Shown in pieces: positions 34,103-42,793 of a stretch of 42,793 bases of DNA (its first letter is position 1; every line of letters begins with the position of its first letter). The translations under genes and the position numbers were made by a program. Below the pieces are notes generated by a model. That model ran no database searches, had not been told where the DNA came from, and was given only the letters and a program-made list of their open reading frames with translations. Origin of the DNA: UBA12014 sp029248335 (GTDB lineage: Bacteria > Planctomycetota > Phycisphaerae > Phycisphaerales > SM1A02); the NCBI GenBank assembly GCA_029248335.1, contig JAQWJM010000011.1, positions 1 to 42,793 on the forward strand. The letters are read 5' to 3'.

Positions 34103-36841
34103 ATGTCCGAGATGCCGACCCACTTCCGGTCACCCAGACGCCCGACGTCCGATCGCCGGAACCATCCGGCGACGCCGGGTCCCCTGCGTCTGATGCTGCT
34201 CCTCGCCGCGGCCGTGCTCGCGATCACCGAGGGGGCGTTCGCGCAGACCACCATGTCGATCGATCAGTTCGGTGCCGGGAACGCCTTCCGACCCGGCGGC
34301 ACCACCGCCGTCCGCGTCCGGATCCAGAGCGACCTCGACGAACCCGTGCCGGGGATCGTGCAGTGGGAGACGATCAACGGCGACGGCGACACGGTCGTGA
34401 ACAGTCGTCGTCTCGCGATTCCCGCCCGCGGCGGTCAGGCGATCACCTGGCTGGTCGCGGAACTCCCCTCGAGGTCGGCGGCCGCCGATCTCCTGCGGAC
34501 CATCTGGACCTTCCGCCTGTTCGAGTTCGAAGACGGCGTCCGCACCCGCGAGATCTCGGTCGCGAGGATCGACGCCGGATCCGCTCGGAACATCCCCCGT
34601 CCGGTCGAACAGACCCAGGGCATGGCGATGGTGGTCGGACGGAACAACGCGGGACTCGGAGGATTCGACCGGGTCCGCGGGTTCGCGATGCGGCCGGGAA
34701 TGAACGAGGAGACGATCGTCGTCGCGAACGTCGAACCCGGCGATCTTCCCGATGCCACCGCCGGTCTCTCGCCGTACGAGTTGATCGTTTGGGCCGCCAA
34801 CGACCAGCGTTTCCTCCCGTCGAGCATCGATAACAAACCATCCATCGAATCCGCCCTCCGAAGCTGGCTCGAGCGCGGCGGTCATCTCGTGATCCTGCTG
34901 CCCGCGACGTCGGACCCCTGGCGACTCGGCCGCAACGAAACGGTGTTCGGTGGCCTGATGAAGGACCTCGTCGCGATTCGCGAGGACGGCGTCCCGCTTC
35001 GCGACCTGCTTCCGGCCCTCAGCGACCGCGGTTCGCTCCGCGACGCGACCCGGCTCCAGCCGATGCACCGCTTCGACCCTGACACGCTTCCCGCGGCCTG
35101 GCGACCACTGGCCGCCGTGACGCCACCCGGGGAGCCCGGGACACCACCGGATGCGAACGACGCGACGGCGATCGTCGCGCAGCGCCTTCAGGCGGCGGTC
35201 GAGGGCGACCCGGAACCGATCCTGTACGCGGTGCGACGCGACGTCGGGCAGGGAATCCTCGACGTGGTCGGAATCGACGTCGCCGATCCCGACCTTCGTC
35301 TCCAGCAGGCGGGCGGACTCCCGAGGACCAGCATCTTCTGGAACGACATTCTCGGCCGACGGGCGTTCACCACCTCGGGCACCACGCTCGAGGCGCTCAA
35401 GACCGAGAAGCGCCTGGTCACGCGTCCTTCGGTCGACAATCTCGGGGCGGGCGAAGTGATCTCGCGAGGCATCGGGCTCACCAGCGGCGCGGTGGGTGGC
35501 GTGCTGGGCGGGTTCGTCCTCTTCGCCGTCTACTGGGCGGTCGCAGGCCCGATCGGATTCGCGGTCCTCACCCGGCTCGGCCGCCGAAGACTCGCCTGGC
35601 TCGCGTTCGCGGCGACCACCGTGATCTTCTCGGTCATCGCCTGGGCCACCAGCCGGGTCTCGTCCGGCGGCCCGATCGAGATGCGTCATCTCACGATGCT
35701 CCGCCACGTCTACCGTCCGGAAGGAACGGTGGACGATCTCCCGCAGTTCGATCTCGCCCGGACCTGGTTCTCCGCCCGGCTGCCGGGGTACGGCATGGTG
35801 CCGGTCGAACTCGGTGGCGACGCGATCGCGGGCAATCGTCTCGATCAGTTCTCCCCACCACCCAACGGTCTCGCCCAGCAGTTCCCGAACACCGACCGGT
35901 ACGAGATCCGGTTCGACGAAGCCGCTCGCCAGCTGGTCCCGGCCCGCGCCACCAGCGCGGAGTTCGTCGCCGACTGGATGGGTCGTCCCGTGCCCGTCGA
36001 GAACGCCTGGGGTTCGACGCTCGAGGTCGACCTCGACGATCCCATCCGTCTCGAACGCCATGCCGGCGAACAGATCTCCTTGAGCGGCACCATCGTCAAC
36101 GCGACCGGGCTTCCGCTCGAAGACGTGTACGTGCTCGTGGTGTTCCCGCTTCGCACGCCGGCCTCGTTCCTCCCGGAGGACGTCCCCGACACCACCCTGC
36201 CCGTGGTCCTCGACGATCCCCCGAACTACGGCGCCTTCGTCGCGCTCGCGAACCGGATCGATCCGGGCGACGAAATCGATCTCCGGACCATCCTCGACGA
36301 CACCGGCCGCCCCGTGCCGGAGCGTCTCCGCGGCAAGCGGAGCCTCGCGACCCAGATCCGGAACACCTTCCTCGAACCCGCCACCGCGGCGGCCGAGGAC
36401 GGCTTCAACGCCGTCGCCATGGGCAACGCCGGACTCCGCCTGAACGAGACCGAGCGTCGTCGCTACCTGCGGATGCTCTCGATGTTCAACATGCTGCCGC
36501 CGCCGCGCATCGAGGTGAAGGAGAACGCCCGCGCGGTGGGCGCCGTCGCCTTCCATCGCTGGCTCGCTCGAGGCATGGACACCTCGATTCGATTCACCGA
36601 GCCCGGCGTGTTCGTCTTCGCCGCGGTGAGCGGCGCACCGTGTCCGGTACCGATCTCGATCGACGGTTCGCGGGTGTCGGGCGAGGGCCTGGTGATGCTC
36701 CAGTGGGTTCATCCGCTGCCACCGGTCCTCGATCAGCTCGCCCGACCGGCGTTCCGGACCGAAGACGAGTCGACCTCGGCCTCGTCGATGAAGGAAGATT
36801 CCGTGGACCCCAGCAATGGAGTGGCCTCGACATGGCGATGA
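34103..36841 (+). CDS. exported membrane-anchored protein preceding an ABC ATPase
   Basis: Family not firmly recognised. 912 residues. A signal peptide ends in AFA-QTT (cleavage after about 47). The N-terminal 430 residues are a mixed alpha/beta extracytoplasmic region, with a glutamine-amidotransferase-like stretch (SPYELIVWAAND at about 225 and LRSWLERGGHLVILLP at about 253-268). Two membrane helices follow at about 463-486 and 497-517, then about 390 more residues, partly beta-rich. This layout resembles large auxiliary proteins next to ABC-2/Gld-type transporters. GGGAG lies 5 bases before the ATG at 34103. Its stop overlaps the ABC ATPase start by 10 bases, implying coupled translation and a shared complex. 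Confidence 0.8.
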   Translation: MSEMPTHFRSPRRPTSDRRNHPATPGPLRLMLLLAAAVLAITEGAFAQTTMSIDQFGAGNAFRPGGTTAVRVRIQSDLDEPVPGIVQWETINGDGDTVVNSRRLAIPARGGQAITWLVAELPSRSAAADLLRTIWTFRLFEFEDGVRTREISVARIDAGSARNIPRPVEQTQGMAMVVGRNNAGLGGFDRVRGFAMRPGMNEETIVVANVEPGDLPDATAGLSPYELIVWAANDQRFLPSSIDNKPSIESALRSWLERGGHLVILLPATSDPWRLGRNETVFGGLMKDLVAIREDGVPLRDLLPALSDRGSLRDATRLQPMHRFDPDTLPAAWRPLAAVTPPGEPGTPPDANDATAIVAQRLQAAVEGDPEPILYAVRRDVGQGILDVVGIDVADPDLRLQQAGGLPRTSIFWNDILGRRAFTTSGTTLEALKTEKRLVTRPSVDNLGAGEVISRGIGLTSGAVGGVLGGFVLFAVYWAVAGPIGFAVLTRLGRRRLAWLAFAATTVIFSVIAWATSRVSSGGPIEMRHLTMLRHVYRPEGTVDDLPQFDLARTWFSARLPGYGMVPVELGGDAIAGNRLDQFSPPPNGLAQQFPNTDRYEIRFDEAARQLVPARATSAEFVADWMGRPVPVENAWGSTLEVDLDDPIRLERHAGEQISLSGTIVNATGLPLEDVYVLVVFPLRTPASFLPEDVPDTTLPVVLDDPPNYGAFVALANRIDPGDEIDLRTILDDTGRPVPERLRGKRSLATQIRNTFLEPATAAAEDGFNAVAMGNAGLRLNETERRRYLRMLSMFNMLPPPRIEVKENARAVGAVAFHRWLARGMDTSIRFTEPGVFVFAAVSGAPCPVPISIDGSRVSGEGLVMLQWVHPLPPVLDQLARPAFRTEDESTSASSMKEDSVDPSNGVASTWR

Positions 36842-37779
36842 TCGAGACGATCAATCTGACGAAGAAGTACGGCGACCTCGTGGCGCTGGACAACCTCAAC
36901 CTCGTCGTGGAGGAAGGCGCGTGCCTCGGCTTCATCGGTCCCAACGGGGCCGGAAAGACGACCACCATCAAGATCCTCGCCACGCTGCTCAAGCCGACCT
37001 GGGGCGAGGCGCGGATCGATGGAAACGTGGTCGGTTACCAGAACCACCTGATCCGACCGGTGATGGGATACGTCCCCGACTTCCTCGGCGCCTACGAGGA
37101 CATGCTGGTGCTGGAGTACCTCGAGTTCTTCGCCGCCTGCTACGGCATCCACGGGAAACGCCGGCAGAAGGTCGTCGGCGACGTGCTCGACCTGACCGAA
37201 CTCGGCTACAAGGCGAAGAGCGAGGTCAACGGACTGAGTCGCGGCATGCAGCAGCGACTCTCGGTCGCCCGGGTGCTGCTCCACGATCCGAAGGTGCTGC
37301 TGATGGACGAGCCCGCCTCGGGTCTCGACCCGCGGGCGAGGATCGAGATCCGCGAGCTCCTCAAGGAGCTTCGACGCATGGGCAAGACCATCATCATCAG
37401 TTCGCACATCCTTCACGAGCTCGCGGAACTCTGCAACGCGGTCGCGATCGTCGAGAAGGGGCAGCTCCTCTTCAACGGCACGGTGGCCGAGATCATGCGT
37501 CGCGCCGGCACCGGACGCCTGGTGCACATCACGCTGGACGATCGCCATGAAGAAGCCGCCCGCATGCTCGCCGAGGTGAAGGGCATCGAACGGGTCGACG
37601 TCAACACGCCCGAGGGCAGGCCGCGGATCGACGTGATGCTCGACCCCGAACACGGACTCCCGGTGAGCGAGCTGCCGAGCCGCCTCATCGCCCAGGGATT
37701 CCGGGTCGAGACCATCCAGCACGAGCAGGTGAACCTCGAGACCGCGTTCATGCGTCTCACCAAGGGCATCGTCTCGTGA
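36832..37779 (+). CDS. ABC transporter ATP-binding protein
   Basis: A 315-residue ATPase. Walker A GPNGAGKTT is at 36-44, the signature LSRGMQQ at 135-141, Walker B VLLMDEP at 155-161, with D-loop SGLDP and switch His in SSHILHE. After the ATPase domain (about 1-215) there is a regulatory C-terminal domain of about 100 residues, as in the CcmA/NatA/GldA-like ABC-2 exporter group. No classical permease gene follows; the membrane partner is probably the 912-residue protein upstream or lies elsewhere. The ATG at 36832 overlaps the upstream stop, and its TGA overlaps the GTG of nadK. A second ATG two codons on is an alternative start. Confidence 0.93.
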   Translation: MAMIETINLTKKYGDLVALDNLNLVVEEGACLGFIGPNGAGKTTTIKILATLLKPTWGEARIDGNVVGYQNHLIRPVMGYVPDFLGAYEDMLVLEYLEFFAACYGIHGKRRQKVVGDVLDLTELGYKAKSEVNGLSRGMQQRLSVARVLLHDPKVLLMDEPASGLDPRARIEIRELLKELRRMGKTIIISSHILHELAELCNAVAIVEKGQLLFNGTVAEIMRRAGTGRLVHITLDDRHEEAARMLAEVKGIERVDVNTPEGRPRIDVMLDPEHGLPVSELPSRLIAQGFRVETIQHEQVNLETAFMRLTKGIVS

Positions 37780-38636
37780 GCGGCCGACCCCACGTGCTGC
37801 TGGTCGCGGACCGGACGCGATCGGGAATCCCCGAAACGCTTTCGATCGTCGAACCGGCGATCGAACGGCACGCCGGCGAGGTCACGCGGATCGATCCGCA
37901 CGAACCGCTCCCGGAAACGCCGTTCGACGTCGCGGTGGTGCTCGGCGGCGACGGGACGATCCTCGGACAGGCCCGCCGCCTCGCAACGCGGGGCACGCCG
38001 ATCGCGGGCGTGAACGTCGGACGACTCGGATTCCTCGCGGAGTTCGACGCCGACGCGTTCGCGGACGCGGCGGAGCTCGTGCTGGGCGACGCGCCTCCGA
38101 TCGTCGAACGGATGACCCTCGAGATCCGGGTCGAATCACCGGACGAGGACCTCGACGACGACGAAGGCTGGACGCTGGCCCTCAACGACTGCGTGGTCAC
38201 CGCCGGTGCACCGTTCCGGATGATCGAGCTCGGACTCGACTTCAACGGGCACGGCGGCCCCCACCTCTCGGGCGACGGCCTCATCGTCTCCACGCCGACC
38301 GGCAGCACCGCGTACAACGTGAGCGCGGGCGGACCCATCGTCCATCCGACCTGTGACGCACTGGTGGTCACGCCCCTCGCGGTCCACAGCCTCGCGTTCC
38401 GGCCGGTCGTCGCGGGCGCCGACGAGACCATCACCGTGACCGCGGTGCGGGTGAACGAGGGCACGACCCTGGTGATCGACGGCCAGTTGACCCGCCACCT
38501 CCGGGTGGGCGAACGGGTCCGGCTCCGCCGCGGCGCCCCCCGGGTGCGCCTGATCCACGATCCCCGCGCGGAATTCTGGTCGACCGTGGTGCGGAAGATG
38601 CGATGGGCGACCGGCCCGACCTATCGGGATCGCTGA
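37776..38636 (+). CDS. nadK: NAD kinase
   Basis: A 286-residue ATP-NAD kinase, which phosphorylates NAD to NADP in the cytoplasm. The catalytic GGDGT motif is at 57-61, followed by GVNVGRLGFLAEF, the NDC segment of ALNDCVV, and STPTGSTAYNVSAGGPIV, all hallmarks of the family. An acidic insert (ESPDEDLDDDEG at about 125-135) precedes the NDC segment. Starts with GTG at 37776, overlapping the stop of the ABC ATPase as GTGA. It is an essential housekeeping gene in an operon with an exporter ATPase and seryl-tRNA synthetase. Confidence 0.95.
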   Translation: MSGRPHVLLVADRTRSGIPETLSIVEPAIERHAGEVTRIDPHEPLPETPFDVAVVLGGDGTILGQARRLATRGTPIAGVNVGRLGFLAEFDADAFADAAELVLGDAPPIVERMTLEIRVESPDEDLDDDEGWTLALNDCVVTAGAPFRMIELGLDFNGHGGPHLSGDGLIVSTPTGSTAYNVSAGGPIVHPTCDALVVTPLAVHSLAFRPVVAGADETITVTAVRVNEGTTLVIDGQLTRHLRVGERVRLRRGAPRVRLIHDPRAEFWSTVVRKMRWATGPTYRDR

Positions 38637-38716
38637 TCACCACCTCGACGGTCGCCCGACCACCCGTGGTACCGTCCCCGCCTCCAGTCCCCGAACCGAA
38701 CCGGATCGAGCCCCGC

Positions 38717-40126
38717 ATGATCGACCTCAAGAACCTTCGAGAAGACCCCGACCGGTACCGGGAGGGCGTCGCGGCCAAGAACGCGAACGTGGACATCGAC
38801 CGCGTGCTGAGGCTGGACGGCGAGCGTCGCCGCCTGCAGACCGAGCAGGAGGAGGCACGGGCCGAACAGAAGCGTCTCGGCAAGGAGACCGGACCGCAGA
38901 TCGGTCGATTGAAGGGATCGCTCAAGTCCGCCGAGGGCGAGGAGCGAGCGAGGATCGAGGCCGAGGTCGTCGAACTCGAGAAGCGACCGATCGCCCTCAA
39001 GGACCGGATCCAGATGTTGGAAGCCGAGATCCAGGCGATCGATCCGAAGTTCCACGAACTGCTGCTCGCCATCCCCCAGCCTCCGGCGGCCGACGTGCCG
39101 CGCGGCCGAGGCAGCGAGGACAACGTCGAGATCCGGCAGTGGCATCCCGATGGATTCGATCCCGGCGCCTCCTTCGCCGACCAGCGGGGTTTCGTGCCGA
39201 AGACGCACCTCGACCTCGTCCACGACCTGGGACTCGTCGACTTCGAACGAGGCGTGAAGATGGGTGGCAGCCGTCACTACGTCCTGACCGGCGCGGGCAT
39301 GCGACTTCATCAGGCGATCCTTCGGTACGCGTTCGACTTCATGACCGTCGAGCAGGGATTCACCGCGATGTCGGTCCCGGTCGTGGTCAAGGAGGACTGC
39401 ATGGAGGGCACGGGGTTCTTCCCCGGCGGCCGCGACCAGGCGTACCACATCGAGGAATCGAAGCGGGGATCGGGACACGACCTGTACCTCACCGGGACCG
39501 GCGAAGTCGGACTCATGGGACTCCACGCCGACGAGATCGTCGACGCGGCCGATCTTCCGATCACCTACACCACGGTCTCGACCTGCTTCCGACGCGAAGC
39601 CGGTGCCGCGGGCAAGGACACCGCGGGGCTCTACCGGATCCACCAGTTCGACAAGGTCGAACAGGTCGTGGTCTGCAAGGCCGACGTCGCGGAACAGAAG
39701 GACTGGCACGGTCGGATGATCGGATTCGTCGAATCGATCCTGCAGTCGCTCGCACTCCCCTATCGCCTGCTGCAGTGCTGCACCGGTGATCTCGGCGCGA
39801 AGAACGAGGACATGATCGACGTCGAGTGCTGGATGCCGGGCCGCGGGGCGGACGGTCCCGACGGCCGGCCGGTCGGCGACTGGGGCGAGACCCACTCCGC
39901 CAGCCGACTCGGCGACTACCAGTGCCGGCGGCTCAATCTCCGGTACCGCGATCCCGAGACGAAGAAGACCCGTTTCGCCTATTCGCTCAACAACACCGTC
40001 GCGGCGAGCCCCCGGATCCTCATCCCGATCCTCGAGATGCACCAGCAGGCCGATGGCAGCGTGCTGGTGCCCGAGGCGCTGCGCCCCTACATGGGCGGCC
40101 TCGAGCGGATCACCGCCGACGCCTGA
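38717..40126 (+). CDS. serS: seryl-tRNA synthetase
   Basis: A 469-residue class II synthetase that charges tRNA-Ser. The N-terminal antiparallel coiled coil that grips the tRNA long arm covers about 25-105. The catalytic core has motif 2 as TCFRREAGAAGKDTAGLYRIHQFDKVE and motif 3 as LNNTVAASPRILIPILE, in place of the more usual LNGSGLAVGR; the Arg in motif 3 is kept. Slightly longer than the common 425-430, with an insert around 400 (GRGADGPDGRPVG). The ATG at 38717 begins MIDLKNLREDPDRYREG, the standard SerRS start. 80 bases after nadK. Its 3' end overlaps the convergent phosphatase-fold gene by 40 bases. Confidence 0.96.
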   Translation: MIDLKNLREDPDRYREGVAAKNANVDIDRVLRLDGERRRLQTEQEEARAEQKRLGKETGPQIGRLKGSLKSAEGEERARIEAEVVELEKRPIALKDRIQMLEAEIQAIDPKFHELLLAIPQPPAADVPRGRGSEDNVEIRQWHPDGFDPGASFADQRGFVPKTHLDLVHDLGLVDFERGVKMGGSRHYVLTGAGMRLHQAILRYAFDFMTVEQGFTAMSVPVVVKEDCMEGTGFFPGGRDQAYHIEESKRGSGHDLYLTGTGEVGLMGLHADEIVDAADLPITYTTVSTCFRREAGAAGKDTAGLYRIHQFDKVEQVVVCKADVAEQKDWHGRMIGFVESILQSLALPYRLLQCCTGDLGAKNEDMIDVECWMPGRGADGPDGRPVGDWGETHSASRLGDYQCRRLNLRYRDPETKKTRFAYSLNNTVAASPRILIPILEMHQQADGSVLVPEALRPYMGGLERITADA

Positions 40127-41118
40127 TCGGTACGCACCGCCCCGACGGCTTCCAGGACGACCCGCACCGGCCAGTGATCGGAGATCGGACGCCCCTCGGC
40201 GGTGAGCGGACGTTCGATGTCCGCCGACCGGACGGCGAGCCCCCGAGCGAACACGTAGTCGATGCGCGGCCCCGTTTCGACGACCTCGAAGCCGTTCCAC
40301 GTGGCGTCTTCGACCGTCGTCGGGTTCAGGCTGGCCCAGCAGTCGATCAGTCCGGGCGCGGTCGATGTTCCGCGATCGAGGTGCAGGATCGGGGGCTCCC
40401 CGGGACGGGCGTTCAAGTCCCCCATCAGCACGACCGGCTCGTCGGGACCGCACCAGTCGAGGATCCGTGCGACCAGCAGCGACGCCGATTCGAACCGGGC
40501 TGCCGTGCCCCGATGGTCGAAGTGGGCGTTGAAGATCCAGAAGGGACGCCGTTCGTCCTGATGCGGATGCGTGGACGCCGGGAGGAGTCGTGCCCAGGTC
40601 ACGATTCTCGGGAGACTCGAATCCCACGACTTCGAACCGGGCACGTCGGGCGTCTCGCTCAACCAGAACGTCCCGTGGGCGTCGGGGTCGAGTCGCCACG
40701 CCGAGGTCCGCCAGAGGATCGGAACGGCCTCGCCACGACCCGCGGTTCGATCACGCGACCGCACCAGCATCGCGAATCCCGGCAGGTCGTCGGCGATCCG
40801 ATCCGCCTGACCCGGCAGGACCTCCTGAAGACCGATCACATCCGCGTCGAAGCCGTCGAGCGCCGCGACGAGTTCGTCGGCGCGACGAGGCCACGCATCC
40901 AGCCCGTCGCCGGGATTGTCGTGCCGGATGTTCAGGGTGACGACGGTGAGGGTCGTCGGGGCCGCGGAGGACCCCGAGGGCCTCGGCGAGACGCTGCAAG
41001 CCGGCGACATCGGCGCGGCGATCGACACGATCAGGATCAGGATCGCTCGGGTCGCCGCGGTCCGGGGAATGATCGCCATCCGGTGTTCGTTTCGCATCAT
41101 GGACACATCAGACTCCAA
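40087..41118 (-). CDS. endonuclease/exonuclease/phosphatase-fold protein, probable lipoprotein
   Basis: A 343-residue EEP-fold hydrolase. Catalytic elements are TLNIRH (Asn), GLQEVL (metal Glu), FNAHFDHRG (His), MGDLNARPGEP (Asp/Asn), RIDYVFA (Asp) and SDHWPV (His). The N-terminus has a hydrophobic segment and a Cys at residue 41 (SIAAPMSPAC), possibly a lipoprotein signal, so the enzyme is probably exported. Substrates of the family range from nucleic acids to phospholipids; not inferable here. In-frame ATGs at 41118, 41100, 41097 and 41079 are all possible; Met14 (41079) gives the best signal peptide. The last 13 codons are antisense to the end of serS. Confidence 0.85.
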   Translation of the reverse strand: MESDVSMMRNEHRMAIIPRTAATRAILILIVSIAAPMSPACSVSPRPSGSSAAPTTLTVVTLNIRHDNPGDGLDAWPRRADELVAALDGFDADVIGLQEVLPGQADRIADDLPGFAMLVRSRDRTAGRGEAVPILWRTSAWRLDPDAHGTFWLSETPDVPGSKSWDSSLPRIVTWARLLPASTHPHQDERRPFWIFNAHFDHRGTAARFESASLLVARILDWCGPDEPVVLMGDLNARPGEPPILHLDRGTSTAPGLIDCWASLNPTTVEDATWNGFEVVETGPRIDYVFARGLAVRSADIERPLTAEGRPISDHWPVRVVLEAVGAVRTDQASAVIRSRPPM

Positions 41119-41186
41119 ATCGGCGTTCGCCGCCGGACGGCCGAAGTCGGTTCGGGGGTTGACGAGCGACGTTCGTTCCGTCGACG

Positions 41187-42793
41187 ATGTTCCGCATGAC
41201 CCACGATCCCAGCCTCGCGCCGGCCGGACAGCCCGGTGGCCTCGCCACCTCGCAGGATCTCGTCGATCTCGACGCCCTGCTCGCCGCCTATCACGATCGA
41301 CGCCCCGATCCGGACATCGCCGCCCAGCAGGTCGCCTTCGGAACGAGCGGGCATCGCGGGTCGGCGCTCGACACCACCTTCAACGACGATCACATCGCCG
41401 CCATCACCCAGGCGATCGTGGAATTCCGGTCCGATCAGGGGATCGACGGCCCCGTCCTCCTCGGCAAGGACACCCATGCCCTGAGCGGTCCCGCGGAACG
41501 CACCGCCGTCGAGGTGCTTTCGGCCAACGGGGTGGCGGTCCGGATCCAGGGCGGCGACGGCATCACCGCGACACCGATCATCTCGCGGGCGATCCTCGCC
41601 TGGAACCAGTCAAAGACCACCGACGACTCCGGCCGCGCCGACGGCATCATCATCACGCCCAGCCACAATCCCCCCCGGGACGGCGGCTTCAAGTACAACC
41701 CGCCCGACGGCGGCCCCGCGGGTGGCGACATCACCGGTCGGGTGGAACGCCGTGCGAACGAGATCCTCGCAGGCGGGCTCGATGCGGTCCGGCGCACTTC
41801 GAGTGGCGACCGCCCGCTCACCACGCTCGACCACGTCGAAGCGGTCGACTTCATCCGCCCCTACGTCGAGGCGCTCGCGGAGGTCATCGATCTCGAGCCG
41901 ATCCGCGACGCCGGACTCCGGCTCGCGACGCATCCGCTCGGCGGCGCCTCGTTCCCCGTCTGGCCGGTGCTCGCCGAGGTCCATGGCATCGACGTGACCA
42001 TCGTCGACGACACCATCGATCCGCGGTTCGCCTTCATGACGCTCGACAAGGACGGCCTGATCCGCATGGACTGTTCGAGTCCGCAGGCGATGGCCCCGCT
42101 CGTGGCCCGGATGTCCGGTGGTGAGTACGACCTCGCCTTCGGCAACGACCCCGACAGCGACCGCCACGGGATCGTCTGCCGATCCAATGGACTCATGAAT
42201 CCGAACCGGTTCCTCGCGGTCGCGATCCGGCACCTGCTTGCGACGCGAACCGACTGGAAACCCTCGAGCCGCATCGGAAAGACGCTCGTCTCAAGCGTCC
42301 TGATCGATCGAGTGGTCGCGGATGCGGGCCGAACGCTGTGCGAGGTCCCGGTGGGATTCAAGTGGTTCGCCCCCGGTCTCTTCGACGGCTCGATCGCCTT
42401 CGGCGGCGAGGAAAGCGCCGGCGCCTCCTTCCTGACCCGGGACGGCAGACCGTGGACGACGGACAAGGACGGCATCGTGATGGACCTGCTGGCCGCCGAG
42501 ATCCTCGCGACGACCGGACGTGATCCCGGTGAGCACGAAGCGGAGATCGTCGCCCGATTCGGTGATTCGACCTATCGACGGATCTCCGCCCCCGCCGATG
42601 CCGCGACCCGGTCGGCGCTCAAGGCGCTCGACGCCTCGGCGGTCACCGCGACCGAGCTCGCCGGCGATCCGATCACGGCGACCCTCACTCGCGCACCTGG
42701 AAACGATGCCGCGATCGGGGGTCTCAAGGTCACGACCGAACATGGCTGGTTCGCGGCCCGTCCGTCGGGAACCGAGCCGATCTCGAAGATCTA
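41187..42793 (+). CDS. pgm: phosphoglucomutase (alpha-D-glucose type), 3' end cut by window
   Basis: At least 535 residues; the frame runs off the window edge, so only a few codons may be missing. It interconverts glucose 1- and 6-phosphate. The phosphoserine loop reads ITPSHNPPRDGGFKYNPP, the metal site NDPDSDRHG, the sugar-binding loop GGEESAG and the phosphate-binding loop ARPSGTEPISK, all very close to E. coli-type Pgm rather than to phosphomannomutase. The start MFRMTHDPSLAPAGQPG fits the family; the second ATG (41196) is the alternative. It is divergent from the phosphatase-fold gene with about 70 bases between. Confidence 0.94.
   Translation, partial: MFRMTHDPSLAPAGQPGGLATSQDLVDLDALLAAYHDRRPDPDIAAQQVAFGTSGHRGSALDTTFNDDHIAAITQAIVEFRSDQGIDGPVLLGKDTHALSGPAERTAVEVLSANGVAVRIQGGDGITATPIISRAILAWNQSKTTDDSGRADGIIITPSHNPPRDGGFKYNPPDGGPAGGDITGRVERRANEILAGGLDAVRRTSSGDRPLTTLDHVEAVDFIRPYVEALAEVIDLEPIRDAGLRLATHPLGGASFPVWPVLAEVHGIDVTIVDDTIDPRFAFMTLDKDGLIRMDCSSPQAMAPLVARMSGGEYDLAFGNDPDSDRHGIVCRSNGLMNPNRFLAVAIRHLLATRTDWKPSSRIGKTLVSSVLIDRVVADAGRTLCEVPVGFKWFAPGLFDGSIAFGGEESAGASFLTRDGRPWTTDKDGIVMDLLAAEILATTGRDPGEHEAEIVARFGDSTYRRISAPADAATRSALKALDASAVTATELAGDPITATLTRAPGNDAAIGGLKVTTEHGWFAARPSGTEPISKI

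Overview
The window is high-GC chromosomal DNA that looks like a planctomycete, most likely of the Phycisphaerae type. The signs are a 23S-5S rRNA unit with no 16S or spacer tRNA beside it, a long PilM-type protein followed by large Gly-rich proteins, an FG-GAP/VCBS propeller protein, an NHLP-type RiPP precursor, and genes packed on both strands with long antisense shadow frames. The taxonomic call is an inference from gene content. No phage or insertion sequence was recognised.

Layout. Positions 1-600 are a GA-rich low-complexity tract that encodes, on the minus strand, the acidic tail of a two-helix membrane protein lying downstream of malate dehydrogenase. Positions 2715-7545 hold housekeeping and accessory genes: a YcaQ-type DNA glycosylase, two overlapping crcB fluoride channel genes, a concentrative nucleoside transporter, a nitroreductase and a NUDIX hydrolase. 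Positions 7602-12586 form the accessory part: a secreted seven-repeat propeller, a RiPP precursor with an NHLP leader and a 17-residue CxxC tail, a truncated second copy of its start region, and a divergent protein of about 1000 residues with squalene-cyclase/prenyltransferase-like helical repeats. Then come tRNA-Ile(GAT), two CNNM/CBS membrane proteins, hscB and an RRM protein.

Positions 16975-20350 are a self-contained rRNA unit on the minus strand: a TTGACA/TATTCT promoter, a boxA-like element, a leader hairpin, 23S, 5S and an intrinsic terminator. The 16S gene must lie elsewhere. Positions 20951-26606 are a three-gene minus-strand operon (PilM-PilN-like fusion, then two single-helix proteins), all with Gly-rich linkers, probably the inner-membrane platform of a type IV pilus-like or secretion machine. 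An S1-domain protein diverges from it.

Positions 28284-33982 hold a hydroxyacid dehydrogenase-like protein lacking the usual catalytic Glu, a three-gene minus operon of unknown function, a small zinc-ribbon membrane protein, an M20 dipeptidase and a tiny membrane protein. Positions 34103-40126 are a tightly coupled plus-strand operon (912-residue membrane protein, ABC ATPase, NAD kinase, seryl-tRNA synthetase). The window ends with an endonuclease/phosphatase-fold protein and a phosphoglucomutase cut by the edge.

The best candidate for an undescribed system is the pairing at 8803-12586 of an NHLP precursor with a giant cyclase-like protein and no recognisable standard RiPP maturase or exporter in view.
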